This document shows, piece by piece, positions 9,720-21,559 of a stretch of DNA of 64,000 bases. How positions within the stretch are numbered: the stretch's first letter is position 1; each line of letters begins with the position of its first letter. Origin of the DNA: Pyrenochaeta sp. MPI-SDFR-AT-0127 (taxonomy: Eukaryota; Ascomycota; Dothideomycetes; Pleosporales; Cucurbitariaceae); assembly GCA_020747015.1 (NCBI GenBank), contig JAGTJM010000037.1, positions 1-64,000 on the forward strand. Reading direction: 5' to 3'. The position numbers and the translations under genes are program-made. Below the pieces are notes generated by a model. That model saw only the letters and a list, made by a program, of their open reading frames with translations. It searched no databases and was not told the origin of the DNA.

Positions 9720-12700
9720 CTACTCCGCTAGATCAAAATCAAGACCATCAGCATCAACTTCAAGAGAATCATCCCACTCAGCCCAATTATCCCTTAGTGC
9801 AGGGTCTTCCTTCGCCATAAGCGGGTAGCACTTATCGACATCTCCACCCGTGACCGAGAACTTAACATCTGAACTTTCCAAGACCGTAATACCAGCGTCG
9901 ATATCCGAAACAATGAAAACCCTGGGAGGCTGTCCGTCTGTGTACGTACAGAAGGACAGCCAGTAGAGATCCTCCGTGGCGTAGTCAGCGACGACGTAGA
10001 GACCTTCGATATCAGCATCGTAATCCGTCTCAGTCTCAGAAGCACTCCAAGCAGCCATTGCAACGGCAGATGTGCCCTTAACTGGGATCTCTTCGTCACC
10101 AAGGCGGAGACGAGAGACACCCGCAGCCTTCATGGAGTCCTCATGGTAGTAGAAGTAACGGCCTTGGCCATCACCAACAACTGCATCCTGGCTGTAGGCG
10201 AACAGTTCATCGCAGCCAAGACCGGCAAGTTGCGCAACTTGCTTGACATACATGTTGCCGTTAGAGCAGTATACAATGTTATAGTCTCCGGCGAGTAGCT
10301 TGGTGAATTCGTAGCCATCGGTGCGCTCGTAAGGAACGGTTTTGACTTCAGAAAGCGCATAGTTGACGCTCTCAATGGCGGATTTTACGGAGTCGGTTAT
10401 CTCGCGGATGCCAGCTGGAAGGTCTTCAGTGGTTGTCGATGGAGTGTTGTCCGAGGTGTCCTGCCTGGGAAGGAGGGATCGTTTAGTTTCCTGGCCACTT
10501 CCTTCTCCGGTTCCCTCTCCACTTCCTTCTCCGGTTCCCTCTCCACTTCCTTCTCCGGTTCCCTCTCCACTTCCTTCTCCGGTTCCCTCTCCACTTCCTT
10601 CTCCGGTTCCCTCTCCACTTCCTTCTCCGGTTCCCTCTCCACTTTCTTCTCCACTCCCCTCTCCGGTTCCCTCGCCGGTTCCTTCTCCGTTTCCTTCTCC
10701 GTTTCCTTCTCCGGTTCCCTCGCCTTCTCCCTCTCCGCCGGGAACTTGCGGCGGTGTTTGTTTCCCAAGAGGAATACACATGGACTTGATATTCTTGTAG
10801 TCGCTGTCGAGGAGAGTAAACTCTCTGATATCAAGCACATTGCACACAAGCTTGTTCCTCCAACTGAGGTTGGCGTGTATTCCCTGGCACCCTTCGGTAA
10901 GAGTAAACCCGGCAGTGATCTTGCCGTCAGCCAATTCGGCCTTGATAGCAGCTTTGGCAATACCTTTGATCATAGGTTCATTGATGAGGCCAACCGTCTT
11001 GCTCCAGCTTGCAACGGTGATACCGAAATGCATGCCAATGGGTAGACCCAGTTCTGCACCAACATAGAGGGAGCCTTCGGCTTCAAAGGTAGGATGACTA
11101 ACAGGATCGAAGTTGTGGCGAGTAGATTTCGTGGGGTCAACAAAATCGACCTTTGCGTAGGCGCGGTTCCAGTTCATCTCCGCGCCCGCCAAAATGCGAC
11201 CCTCCGCGCCAGCCTCGAGGGTAACGCGAGATTCAACACGGACCTGGGGCCCTATAATAATAGGACCGAAGGAGAGTTTAGGCAGACCTTTCTGGAAGAG
11301 TTTTTTCTTCCACTCGCGGGTAAGCTTAATCTGAGCGTCGACACCAACCTTCATAGCAACCTTTAAGTCAGCCCAGGCCTCAAGTTCGCCCTTAGTGATA
11401 CCCTGCCCAACAGCCCACGTAGCATGACCAGCAAGCTCAACGCGACCCTGAGCACCACAGCCAACGCAGTAGATATTGAGATAGCCTTCACGTTGCACAC
11501 CTTTGTCAGCCGTGAGCTTAGACTCAGTACCATACGCAGCAATGAGAGCAGCAGGGCCCCATGGAGAGTCTACTTGCTTGACATCAGCCTTGTCGCCATC
11601 TGGAAGGGCGAAATTGAATGACTCTTTAATGCCACCACTGATGGTGCCAGTAGTTAATAGTTGGACACCGCCCTTAATGACAGCAGTACCAACTTTAGCA
11701 GTGGTCTTTAATGCACTAACAGTGGGTTCAATGACTACTCTTTTGATGCCTGACCAGAGCTTCTTGATGATTCTGCGCTCCAGGTGTCGACGGTGCATCG
11801 CAGCCCTGCGGGAAAGCCCAGAGAGAGCTTCAGAGTCCAAGCCCTCGGTTGCCTCTCTCAAGAATGCGAGATCATCTGCTGAAAGCTCGCCATACCCAAC
11901 AAAGTCGTCAAGGTCCAAGTCGAAAAATTCGCCGGGGCACGCGGTAGGAAGGTTGTATTTAGTATCAGCAGGGGCATGGCAAGTTGGATCCTCATCACCA
12001 AACGCCTTGTCGCCATCATCGACCGAGTCTTGATTAGGAGTTCCCGAAGACGTGGGCATGGAACTATGAGAATTATCAGAGAAGTCAGTTGCCGATGGTT
12101 TCGGCGAATGGGATTGGAATCCAGTCCCAGATTGGAAGTGAGTTTGAGACAAAGAATGAATTCCTGATAAAGATAGGGTTTCCGATGGGAAAAGAACTCC
12201 AGATGAGGTGTGAGTGCCAGATGGGGAACGGATTTCGGACGCAGTAGATTTGGCAGTTGTTCTCGTGATAGAAATGTCACTTCGAGATGAAGAGTCGCTT
12301 GCAGATGGTGTCAGCAAGGATAAGTCTGAGGACTTAGAGGGAGTTGGAGTAGAAGGATTGTAGGTTCCAGTTCCAGACAGAGTCAGCCCGGATGCGCTCG
12401 GAGATGAAGTGGGAAATCCACGATACGAAGAAGTGCCGCCAGGTTGGTTGCCGTCGCTGGCTCCACCCTTTTTTGGTTTGTACCTTCCCCAGTGCGCTTC
12501 ACCGCCTTCTGTACAATCATCCCGGGCCTGAGGATAGCCCTTGATAACGATAGATTTGCCATCATCCGACTTGATAATGTCTTCTACCCTGAAATAGCAC
12601 TGATCGTCATCGGATGATGCCTTGCAGCCTGCAGTGCTCGAGACAATGATTGTCCCTCTGGGCCAAGATTCCTTTGCGAAGTCGCATGCGTAAGCGGATG

Positions 12701-13429
12701 AGAAGTCGACCACAAGTTCATTGCTCGAGTATCGCGCCTTGCGCACGTAAGATGAGTGCTCGAGCACAACTGCAGGAGCTTTGAAGAGGAGGTCGATGAC
12801 ACCAAAGTAGAACTCGTTTGTGGGTTCTTGAAATTCGTGTCAGCAGTTAGAATCTCTAAATCTAGGCAGCAGTACTCACTTGCGTTGTTGCGGCCACCTT
12901 CGGCGTAGTACAGCTGATTTTTACCACTCGGCACCAGATTTTTGGGGTCGTTTGTGTTGTAGTCCCAATGAGTGCATGGTTGCAACTTTATGTCTCCCTC
13001 TGATTGAAAGTTGAAGTACTCTTCCTTCTGGCCAAATGGCTTCGCAACCTTAGCCGTAGGGTGAGTCTTATACCGAGAAGGAGTCCCTTTTGCGCTAGGA
13101 GGGGTGGGTTTGGCACCAGATAGAGTGGCGATCACAGTGCTGCCCTTGCCACCATAAATGCCGCCTTTCGCGTTCGATGGCGTGGGTGTAGAGGCACCAC
13201 CTTTCAAACTGTAGGTAGTTTCATAGACGGTGACAGTCTCGATCTTGCAGATCTTCGCTGGGGCCTCTGTAGGTGTCAAGGGGTTGGCGGATGATTTATT
13301 TGGGGAAACATTGCTGCTGACTTGTCAATGACCACTTCTTTTCTATGGAAATCTCGATACCCACGATAAGATGGGCGTATATGCGGACGCAACACTGGCC
13401 AGCGCAAACGCGGTGGTGATGAAGCGCAT
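9720..13429 (-). CDS. Secreted, repeat-bearing surface-type protein (probable DUF7029/DUF7223 type)
   Basis: Three exons: 13365-13429, 12880-13316, 9720-12826; introns of 48 and 53 bp (donors GTGGGT and GTGAGT; the second acceptor is AAG). The joined frame gives 1,202 aa. It starts with a signal peptide (MRFITTAFALASVASA), then a Pro/Thr-rich linker and a Cys-containing domain (~120-290) resembling fungal DUF7029. A long Ser/Thr-rich, presumably O-glycosylated stalk follows. Next comes a large beta-rich domain (YLNIYCVGCGAQGRVELAGH onward) resembling DUF7223. Then a Gly-Glu-Thr/Ser repeat tract and a C-terminal ~220-aa domain rich in Asp/Glu. There is no clear GPI signal or C-terminal membrane helix. 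Family names are from memory and unverified; a cell-surface or wall role is inferred. The 3' end lies at the border of the RIP block. Confidence 0.82.
10498..10740 (-). repeat. 24-bp coding minisatellite (Gly-Glu-Thr/Ser repeats)
   Basis: Tandem copies of CCTTCTCCGGTTCCCTCTCC+ACTT (24 bp) run almost perfectly from about 10,498 to 10,645, then degenerate into 6- and 12-bp variants up to ~10,740. On the minus strand each unit encodes GEGTGEGS. The unit length preserves the reading frame, so copy number can change without breaking the protein. Confidence 0.92.
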
Positions 13430-15185
13430 GATTAAAATTATATTGGATATATGAAAAAATTGAAAGAGTGACGGCAGGTAACCTGCGAATTGTGGCAATG
13501 TGAAAACACCAACAGTGAAAAGAGTGACGATAAGGAGTGACTGAACAGGCCGCTGAATTGACTGAAAGCCTCGTAGAGACTGATAGCCTTTATGGTGGTA
13601 AAGAATATTATCCAGCAGTAATGAGACTTTGTAGTACGCGCCAAGGTCTAGGAGTATGTGATCCAGGGCGCATGACTAGGCGGCGCGAACAAGGCGGGCT
13701 GAGCACAAGACGTTGGACCAAAACTGGTCCGTCACAGCGTTGCTTGGAAGATTTGTCCCAGAGATTCAGAGGAAGATGACTGCGAACGTCCATCGATTAA
13801 GATCAAGGGCTGTGACTGCAACCCCTTGCAGGTGTGTCAGGATAGGGCGCCATATTGTGAAGCTGGTGCTCACACTTTTCAATACATTGAGAATCCATAC
13901 TTTGTTTTCTTATCTCACGAGAGCAAGAAAGAGCTATCGATAGGCTGCGCTATCGTTGCTATGCACGCCTGGTATCCACTGTAATGGGCGACCTACAGAT
14001 CCATCTTTGGGTCATGGCTCGAAGCGAAATGACATCTCGTAAGTCGTGGACAACGATCACAGGTCAAGCGAGTAAGTGTCGTAGTCAGGCCTGGCGAAGC
14101 TTGCCCAGTTATGGCCTTGTAACAACCAATTCACGGCCGAGGACATGGGTAGTCGCCAAGACTCACGTGGAATGGTGGGGCTAGGAGTCGAGAACCTTTT
14201 CAGCTCCTTGGCAAAGCGCCTCAATATCACTCCCCTTTGCGCACACCCTTCTCATGTTAGGTTTGTTCCTGAATTAGTGGAAATATCGCGTAAAACATGG
14301 TCAAACGCCAAATGGTGGCGGCCATGATCGTTCTGGGCATGCAAGGCTACCAAGGCACCTATTACAAACACAGTTCTACATTATAGGAGAAGACCCATCC
14401 TTTTCGGCGGTGCCGATGTTAAGTTTCTATCAATGGCACATAGTTACGCATCCGCGTCAGTCATCTGCATAACAGAGGGAGAGGGTACCAATTTGGAGGT
14501 CTTGTTTCGGACACTATTTCGAGCCAAACCTGGAAGCACGCGAAGCCATGATAGCGCTCTCAAAGTAGATTAGGCGTCAAAGCGCCTTCAAATTTTGCAT
14601 GTTATACCACCTAAAACTGCTGCTATTCAGATCATCTGACGGCTCCTTGCCTCTCTCTCAAGACAGCACTCAACCAAGAAGTCCCCACTTTAAATCTAAT
14701 ACTTACGACCTTTATACTTGCACTCTACATATGAGTACAGAAAATCACTGGGGTTGGTCATCTGGCCATAATGAAGCTACGATAGTGTCTGAAAGCTCAG
14801 AGTGAAGAGAGCAAGTACTGCATTCTCATGCTATGTCTTTGTAACATGGTCATATAACATGTTCAATTTCATGACACGCGCTCATGAGCGCCACACATGG
14901 AATCACCAAGTGTCATTGTATCTGTTTGTGGCAATGAATCTGCTTGCATATAAAAAAAAAGGGGGGGGGGCGGGGGGCGGGGGGGAACATTTTCCCACTG
15001 AAACATCGTCACTGCCACCAAGGAACATAGTATCGAAGCGAATGTTTTATCAAGAATAGACCATACCTTCCAATAAGGTGATAACAGAACACCTGTAGTA
15101 GAAAAAATGATATGGATGAAGCCCCAATTCCAGTCTTCTCGAATGGCTGAACCTCGCAATTTGTAGCGCTCCAAACCAGGACAAT
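13430..15185. other. Intergenic, no gene recognised
   Basis: Holds the promoter of the surface-protein gene on the left and the 3' flank of the MFS transporter on the right. Short open frames on both strands show no recognisable domain or sensible splice structure. The only notable element is the G-rich tract at 14961-14985. Confidence 0.6.
14952..14985 (+). repeat. A9 followed by G10-C-G6-C-G7 homopolymer tract
   Basis: A run of nine A is followed by ten G, C, six G, C and seven G. The G-rich strand could form a G-quadruplex. It lies ~200 bp beyond the stop codon of the minus-strand MFS gene, so a transcript extending that far would carry the C-rich complement. Confidence 0.9.
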
Positions 15186-16731
15186 TCATAGTGTGTGACC
15201 CCTCTCCACATCCTCACCATCATGTTTACCAACTTCCTTCCTACTTTCAGTAACAGCAGCCATGTCTTCATCCACAGCAACGTCAAAGCTTCGTCCACGA
15301 TACTCGGGCCCAAGGAATGTCAAGAGGATGACGTACGCATACACACAGCCCATAAAGATACATATGACCAAACCGTATTTGTATCTTGTTATCTTGCCCT
15401 TAGGCGGTAACGGAAAGCGCTCGCCAATGGTTGCTTCAATGGTAGAAGACGCGGAGGAGACGAGATTACCAAGCTGGTAGGAGGTACCGACAACAAATGT
15501 CCGAAAGCTACCTGGAGAGAGCTCCATCAGGTGGATGGGAATTACTCCCCATGCACCCTGAACACAGAACTGCTGAAAGAAGGCCGCGGCAATGACGGCG
15601 TCGGTGCTCGTAAAAGTGTAAGGATATAGTACTGCCCCACCTACAAAACACATGCAGATGATGCTGAATCGACGTCCAAAAATAGAGGAGCTGTATCCAA
15701 CAAGTGTACCGCCAGTCATTGCGCCGAGGTTTGCGACAACCTGCGTCACAGTGACTTGGTCGGAACTAAAGTCATACTGGTTCTTCAACATTGTCGGATA
15801 AAGATCCTGGCTGCCGTGTGACATGAAATTGAAGCCGGCCATGAGGAGGACCATGTAGATCAATAGCAACCAATGTCTCTTTAAGGCGACTTTACCTTCC
15901 TGGACGAAAATCTTGGCAGCATTCGGCTCCTCTTCGCGGAGACGCTTGCGCTCCTGATATGCTTTAGTCTCAGGAAGACAAAGGCGGAAGATGATGATGA
16001 GGACAGGTGGGCCAGCTCCGAACCAGAACAATGGCCGCCATCCGTGTCCAACGGTGTTGACGAAAGCGCGAGCAAATACTGTAGCGAGGAGATAGCCAAA
16101 CGCGTACCCCTGTTGGAGCATTCCAGAGATGATACCGCGGGCGGCTTCTGGACAATCTTCAAGGGCTACGATGCGGTTAGCTACAAATATTCTACTGTAA
16201 TGGTAGCTGGAAAGTGTAAAGCTCACCAGTCGCCGCTGCGTTACCATATAGTCCGCCCATGGCGATACCAAAGAGAGCCCTCACGGCCAAGAATTGCTTG
16301 TAAGTGGTACAAAATCCTGTACCTAGCTCCAATACAATGAACAAAATATTGTTCACAATGAATGGCCACTTTCGTCCATACCGATCGGCGGCCAGACCAA
16401 AGATGGTACTACCAACAGATCTCAGCATCAAAACTAGCGTAATGCCCCATGTGATATCGGCCTTTGTCTTGCCAAAGGATTCTGCGAGATCATCCAAAAC
16501 AAGAGACGCTGAAAAGAAGTCTAGTGCGTCCCATGACCAAGCAAAGAAAGCGACAAGGAAGAAGAGCCATTGCTGCAGATTGAGCAAACGTAGGAGGGCG
16601 ATGGGATTGGCCACTTCATCAAAGGCTGGCTTCAGAGTTGAGAAGCGAGATGTAAGATAGCGTCCTGCCGTCAGCTTTTCAGTCGACTGGATGCATTCGT
16701 GGTGCTCGGATTGGCGTTTTTCGTCTGCCAT
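15186..16731 (-). CDS. MFS carboxylate/proton symporter, Jen1-like
   Basis: Two exons (16227-16731, 15186-16180) around a 46-bp intron (GTGAGC...TTGTAG); 499 aa. The first true ATG is at 16731 (MADEKRQ). The protein has ~12 predicted membrane segments. The first, with AWSWDALDFF, matches the Jen1/SHS family TM1 motif. The second loop has the MFS motif GLAADRYGRKWPF, and TM4-TM5 reads LFGIAMGGLYGNAAATAN followed by EDCPEAARGIISG. A charged ~45-aa cytosolic N terminus and a charged C-terminal tail flank the core. Family members import lactate, pyruvate or related monocarboxylates (some sialic acid) with protons at the plasma membrane and are usually repressed by glucose. The exact substrate cannot be read from sequence. 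Confidence 0.9.
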
Positions 16732-18244
16732 GTTGGACAAACTTGAACAGGAAATAGGATGTATACACGGTCTGCTTCGGTACCACGGGGAAACCCGTCA
16801 AATTTAAGAGAGGGAGCGATATATGGAGGCTGGCAAATATTGAACCACAGACCTATCCAAAAAGATGTAAACAATCGCCTGTCGTCTCCACACAATGGGG
16901 CTATGACAAACGCACTGGTAGTCGTCTCCTCGCCCGGGAACATCTGCCTTTTAACCTTTCTCCTGTGTCGTCATGTCTTCACTATGCCCGGACTAAATCG
17001 ATCTTCGTCCGAATTGCTACGAACGTACTAGGAGACCACGCAGTCATGACCCGCGGATGCAACAACATGCGTGTTCCCCACGCTCGTGACGTTTTCCAAA
17101 ACCCCGCGTATTTGTCGCGACCCAATGAGATCGTTCTATAGTTGGATTTATAGGCTGGAATACGAGAAAGCTTGGACGCCACTAACCAGGATGCTTGCTG
17201 TCAAGACTGGTTAAGAGAATTTAAGCGTTGCTTGGACTGCGAAGACGGCTTAGAAAAGCTTTGTCAAGAGACGCCAAAAAGCTTGGTTCATGTATAACTT
17301 TGGTAAGCTTTGTCAACCAGTTGCACCTCTCCCTCCTGCAGATTGCCTTTCAACGAGTGAGAGCACGGTTCACTGTGCAAGTGTAAAGTAGCCCGTTGAG
17401 CAAAACCCACGAGGCTGGGATGCGATGAACGCAAAGTATTGCATCACAATCTGCGGAAGGAATGGCCAAATGCGAAAGACAATGAGAGGGGCTAGTTCCG
17501 GACTTTGTTCTACCGAAAACCCCTCAACACTTGGAGCATGCAAAGCCCTTCCGGAATCTCTAACACGAGGTTTGACGGGACTTGCCCTTGGGGCTTGGGC
17601 TAAGTTAGTGCCAAAACGAGCTATTGGTCCAGTCACTATGCGCCAGAGCAATCGAAAGTGGCACACCTTGCCGCGCAAGCATTTTCCTGGGGAAACTAAG
17701 AATGCACAAGTGATTGGCCAGGTTTTTGTGAGCTAAGCTCCGCGTCCGAATTCTTCCAGCGAGCCTGGACAACTGAGGAATGTAATTTTCTGCGTGCAAT
17801 GGATGGGTTCGGAACTTCGCGCGATAAACCGGGTGGCCTTCATCGGCCGCGCATGAATACAGCTTTACGCAGTGTCTCCGAGTAGTTACAGAAAGTTGGC
17901 GTGGGCCGTCATAATGTGCTCCTAGGACATACGGACGGTGCATCGTATCTGCGATGAAGTTCACCATGTCTACTAGAGGGGGAGAGTTCGTACTTTGGCC
18001 GTCAGCATATGACTTTGTCAACGGAGGTGAAAGGATGCTCCAGAAGCACCTTGAAAGTTGATGTATGTTACTCTCTCCGTGTCCCTATATGGAACTCCAG
18101 AAGCATCGCTGAGAATGGAAAAATCTTCTACGTAAACTCCATAGTGAATGCCAAGAACGCCTGTCAAACGATGCAATGCTTTTTTGCGATGTTAGATATT
18201 CCAACAAAAGTCCACAGACGCCGGTATCTCGTACACATGCCTGT
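16732..18244. other. Intergenic, no gene recognised
   Basis: About 1.5 kb between the MFS promoter and the sulfate permease 3' end. Antisense-overlapping short frames near 17,400-18,020 have no recognisable motifs. I see no RNA gene or repeat. Confidence 0.55.
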
Positions 18245-20922
18245 TTAAGCCAACCCACTACTGACCGCCCTTGAGCTCCCAGCCTCACTTCCCCACTCCT
18301 CGGTCAGCCGCTCCAACTCCGTCATTCGCAATGCTTCCTCAACACTACTCACAAAGTGCCTTCTTCCCCCGCACATTTCCACAATCCCGCTCTTTTCAAA
18401 CAGCTGATAGACTTGGCTCCTCTCGCTCGGTACTCGACAGAAGAAAACACGAACATCTCGTTTACGATAGGATTCGACGATCTCTGCGAGGACCTGCGCA
18501 CCTGCGCCATCGAGTGACGTGACACCATGTACGTCAAAGATGATGTTCTTATTATGTTCTGCACGGCGAACCCGTGGGAGCGCTGGATGCGCAGCACCGG
18601 TGCCATGGTCTTCGAGGCGTCGGAGTCGCGTCTTGAGATTGCCTGTGTTGGCAAATGTCAAGGGCTCAGGTATCTTGACGATCAAACAACCTTCGATAAA
18701 CTCGACACTCTCTGGATCCATCTCTGCGTTTGCGAACTGGTTCGTCGTACCAGGTACACGACCAAGAATCTGAATGCGTGGGCGAACTGAATGGCGAATA
18801 AGGCGCAAAATGGAGAGGCCGATGCCGACGCCGATACCACGCTTCAAGTCCCAAATGATAGTTATGACGAAGATGAGGCCCATGAGAATGAGTTCTGACC
18901 AGCCATGAATGCGCAGGAAAAACTTGATATCGTGCGGTGCTTCTTCGACAAGCGAGTACGCAACTACGGAAACCATGGCACAGAGGACGCCTTTAGGAAG
19001 GTAATAGAAGTATGGTAAGAGGAAGACTGTACAGAGTATTGTGATGATAGAGAGCAGAACGGAGCTCATAGGCGTAAGGCCACCAGTTGACGCGTTGACT
19101 TTGGAGCGACCGTAGCCGCCAAATGCTGGAAGCGCCATGAAAAAGCCACCGGCAATGTTTGCAGTCCCGAGCGCAATGAGTTCGCGGTTGGCGCTCAGTG
19201 GCATGTGAACACCGTCTTTGGTGTGGTCGCCGCTCCCAAGTGACTTGGCTGCGACTGATGATTCGAAAAAGCCAAGGAGAGCGATGATGAGTGCCGTGTT
19301 GACGGCATCTGAAGCATACTTGAGATGAGAAGTCTCAAAGGGAAAGTGAATTGAGAAGATTTGGCCACTTGTGTTGACGTCTCCGAGGATGGCAAGCCCT
19401 CGTTGATCAAGGCGATAATGCCAGGTGAGGATGGCTGAAAGCACAACAACCACAAAGCGATCGGGGATGTAGGCAACTGAAGGGTATCGTGGCTGCAGCC
19501 TCTTCTTGAACTCTCTGCAGAACTGTCAGCAAAGTAGATGGAACCGAGTGGATTTTGCTTTGCTTGGGACGACGTACCTGAAGAACATGATGATGCCAAA
19601 GGCAGTAAAGGACATTGCGCATGTGAGGCCATGTGCTCGCCCGACGTTTCGAAAGAGGAATACGACCTTGTCAAGACAGCTGCCATGAGAGACTTGATCA
19701 GCGGCCAACCTAGCGAGTCCCATTTCTGGGATGAGCTGGTCCACAAAGATGACGACACCAATGGCGCTGATGAAGCCTCGTAGGAAGGGTCGACTCAGCA
19801 CGTTGTCTAGGAAGCCCATGCGAAAGAGGCCAGCAACAAGAATAAAAGCACCAGCCATGCACGTCACGACTCCAGCAATCTCGGCGTTGCGCCTCCCATC
19901 TTCGTCTCCAGTGGTGCCTTTCTTGATGTTCTCGCGCACAATCTCGCCGACGAGCAGTGAGCCAGGGGCCTCTGGACCAACAATCATTTGCGGGCACGTA
20001 CCCAGGATGGCGTAGATGAGGGGGTTGAGGGCAAAGCTGTAGAGGCCGTGGACGGGTGGGAGGTGGGCGAGGTTGGACGCATAGGACAGAGCCATGGGGA
20101 TGTAGAAGGAAGCCATTGTGATTGCTGCCACAAGGTCTCCCTTGAAGTAGCGCCACTTGTACTGCTGGGTCCAATTGAGCACGGGGACGTAGTACTGTAG
20201 GTACCTGGAGCAGTTTGTTAGCCATTGGGTAAAAAATAGCATGGCCCGCCGGGTGCCCTGCAGTAGGGGTCATACATCATGCGCTTGTTCTTGATGCCAT
20301 GGCGCTCAGCGAGCCAGCGGGTAGTGCTCATCTTGTGGCTGGAGCTGCTGTTCAAGATGCCGTCTGCGAACGCGTCACCAAGCAGGGCATGTGTTGCGTC
20401 TGGGGCGTCTCCGTCGGCCGTCTCTGTGATGCCTGGAAACGCGCCGCCAAAGCTGTGCTCCGAGTGGATGCTGCCTGCAAAGCTCCCGTAGTTGCGGCCG
20501 ACCTGGGGCCGTGGCGACATGGCGCCGTGGTTGCAATTGCTGTCACCGCAGCCTGATGCGGCGTCCCAGTTTTGGTGGTTGAGCAAGCGCGTGCGCACCG
20601 TTGGCTCGGGGTCGGCTTCGATCATGGCTCCCTGCAGACTGACATGTTGGGGCAACGGCTGGGCCGGAGGACTGTCAGCAGTCGCGGGCTGGATGCCGTC
20701 GGCGGAGAGGTCGAGGTGAGGCGGCGGATCGCTGGGTGGGTAGGGTTGGTGGTGCATCAGGTCCTCGGGCGAGCTCGACCTGTCCGAGGGAGCGTGGGCG
20801 TGCCGCAGCTGGCTGGGTGTTGTGGGCGCATGGGCGAGGCGGGCGCTGGCCGTCGACGACTCGCGCGAGTGCGAGGCGCCGGTTGGGGGGCTGCTGTCAC
20901 TGGGACTTTTCTTGGGCGGCAT
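18245..20922 (-). CDS. SulP family sulfate permease with STAS domain
   Basis: Three exons: 20276-20922, 19578-20204, 18245-19514; introns of 71 bp (GTATGA...CTCCAG, CTAAC branch) and 63 bp (GTACGT...TGCAG). Joined length is 847 aa. The ATG at 20922 (MPPKKSPSD) is the first in frame. A long hydrophilic Ser/Pro/His-rich N terminus (~215 aa) precedes MYLQYYVPVLNW and the first helices (GDLVAAITMASFYIPMALSY), a typical SulP transporter core. PAFGGYGRSKVNASTGGLTP is the conserved central region. The C-terminal STAS domain (~680-820) has IIFDVHGVTSLDGAGAQVL. SulP proteins move sulfate or related anions. The long N terminus resembles intracellular fungal members more than the main plasma-membrane sulfate permeases, so location and substrate are uncertain. 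Confidence 0.88.
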
Positions 20923-21559
20923 GTTTTCACTTTTCTTGCCGTCTCTTCTCTTCTCTTCTTCTTTTTCTTCTTCTTCTTGTTGTTGTTCCTTTTGGGAGAG
21001 GAGTGGGCTATTGGCCGGCTGTGGACGCAGCAAGAAGATGATCCTCAGCGCCAGGCATTACGCTACCGGTGCGGGCAGAGACTCGGTCTATGTGTGGTGG
21101 CCATGGGCGGGCAGCGATGCGAGGGCCGTTTGGAGGGAGGATATTCCCTGCCTGCACGTGACGCTATCTGATGGGGGTTCTGCCGTCGACGAGGCTGGAG
21201 CCCCACTATGCGCGCTGCAACCTCAATTGCTGTTGGTCGTCGAGGAGAGAAGTCGATGGCCACACGGCGCAATGAGAGCATGATGCAGGGCCAGGCCCAG
21301 GGCCAGCCGTCTTGCAGCAGCAGGTAGACGCCGTTGGTCGGAGTGCTTTGCAGTCTGGCTGTCTCACCGCCCGGGCAAAACGCAAAAAGAAAAAAAAAAG
21401 AGCCATGGAGTCATTGTGCCCGAGAGAAGTGAATTCCGTGCCGCCGTGCCCATACTCCGAAACGGCCTCGCACCAGCGCATCTCTCTCCGAGCCGCCATT
21501 GCAAGCAGCACATATATAGCTGCAGACGACCGGCGCCCGTCGCCTTTCCTGCCCGCACA
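20923..21559. promoter_or_regulatory. Shared divergent promoter region of the SulP gene and LYS1
   Basis: A 637-bp gap between two divergent start codons. It contains a pyrimidine/purine-skewed tract (~20,940-20,995, TCTTCT/GTTGTT repeats on the plus strand), which lies in the 5' leader of the SulP gene, and an A/G-rich tract (~21,377-21,405) before LYS1. I find no perfect general-control TGACTCA site by eye. Confidence 0.5.

Noticed and set aside
10498..10740. Regular tandem repeats considered as a CRISPR-like array
   Set aside because: Repeats are directly adjacent with no spacers and lie in frame within a eukaryotic coding exon.
10363..10800. Plus-strand frame of Pro-Ser-Pro-Leu/Val repeats
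   Set aside because: It is the antisense reading of the 24-bp minisatellite inside the surface-protein gene; no independent start context or domain.
17370..18021. Overlapping open frames on both strands downstream of the MFS promoter
   Set aside because: No recognisable motif, mutually antisense, no plausible splice extension; treated as chance frames.
20572..21283. Long plus-strand frames antisense to the SulP N terminus
   Set aside because: They mirror the GC-rich Ser/Pro coding sequence and the promoter; low-complexity Phe/Leu runs come from the TTCTTC tract.
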